A stretch of 64,000 bases of DNA from Paraburkholderia ginsengiterrae (GTDB lineage Bacteria > Pseudomonadota > Gammaproteobacteria > Burkholderiales > Burkholderiaceae). The DNA lies in contig NZ_LXKA01000055.1 in the NCBI RefSeq assembly GCF_001645125.1, positions 1 through 64,000 of the forward strand, given 5' to 3'. Under the pieces are notes generated by a model. It ran no database searches. It was given only the letters and a program-made list of their open reading frames with translations, and had not been told where the DNA came from. The position numbers and the translations under genes were made by a program. Of the stretch, positions 63,943 through 64,000 are shown one piece after another (the stretch's first letter is position 1; each line of letters begins with the position of its first letter).

Positions 63943-64000
63943 ATGAAACTTCAGCCTGACACGATGGACGGGCGGCGCCGCATAATCCTGCGCGGCATCG
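63943..64000 (+). CDS. start of a gene encoding a likely Tat-exported protein, partial
   Basis: Only 19 codons are in the window, starting MKLQPDTMDGRRRIILRG. The run of three Arg followed by hydrophobic residues resembles a twin-arginine signal, as in the hydrolase upstream. An internal Met (eighth codon) is another possible start. Family cannot be assigned. Confidence 0.5.
   Translation, partial: MKLQPDTMDGRRRIILRGI

Overview
The window looks like a piece of a Burkholderiaceae chromosome, most likely Paraburkholderia or a close relative. This rests on very high GC with strong third-position bias, a Burkholderia-type MreB, a DUF4148 protein, a GxxxxG-type trimeric porin, an IrlRS/CusRS-like two-component system, and tandem glycine riboswitches. 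No rRNA, tRNA, CRISPR array or complete insertion sequence was seen. Species-level assignment is not possible from the sequence alone.

Layout. 1-2.1 kb: a CobS/CobT-like AAA-ATPase plus VWA-partner pair (minus strand, CobT partial). 2.3-5.5 kb: porin and transketolase. 5.5-12.8 kb: ZapE, then two hybrid histidine kinases flanking a lone receiver protein. 12.9-17.9 kb: central carbon genes (class I aldolase, thioredoxin-like protein, SetA-type sugar efflux, NAD-type 6-phosphogluconate dehydrogenase, HAD phosphatase). 18-20.2 kb: BON protein and a D-amino-acid dehydrogenase behind a tandem glycine riboswitch. 20.3-23.9 kb: an autoregulated XRE-cupin/GNAT operon, a membrane protein, a methyltransferase broken by an in-frame amber codon, and a LysR regulator. 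23.9-29.8 kb: a SulP anion transporter with STAS and cyclic-nucleotide-binding domains, divergent from a SAM-domain class III adenylate cyclase of the soluble-cyclase architecture. 29.8-32.4 kb: small enzymes and YceH. 32.5-35.8 kb: a tightly coupled DUF4118/esterase/MipA operon and a SLATT-domain protein. 35.9-39.9 kb: acyl-CoA dehydrogenase-like flavoprotein, an orphan MreB and a BcsL-like acyltransferase. 40-48.8 kb: a metal-type two-component system facing a three-gene RND efflux operon. 48.8-53.8 kb: a Fur-boxed FecI/FecR/TonB-receptor locus with a Tat-exported protein. 54-58.2 kb: rhodanese/FtrA pair, SRAP protein, Kup. 58.2-64 kb: a visibly lower-GC accessory stretch with SDR, secreted-repeat protein, a decayed IS5-like transposase fragment, a solute-binding protein, an Asp-nucleophile hydrolase and the start of another Tat-type protein.

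How genes may work together. The strongest system-level idea is the divergent cyclase/SulP pair: the cyclase keeps all catalytic residues and the transporter keeps a phosphate-binding cassette, so locally made cAMP could gate anion (possibly bicarbonate or sulfate) uptake. The FecI/FecR/receptor set is a standard cell-surface signalling iron-uptake system under a predicted Fur box. The RND operon and the divergent DUF4148 gene each carry one copy of an 18-bp dyad motif, which may be the site of the neighbouring response regulator. The riboswitch in front of the DadA paralogue predicts glycine-responsive control of an amino-acid oxidase.
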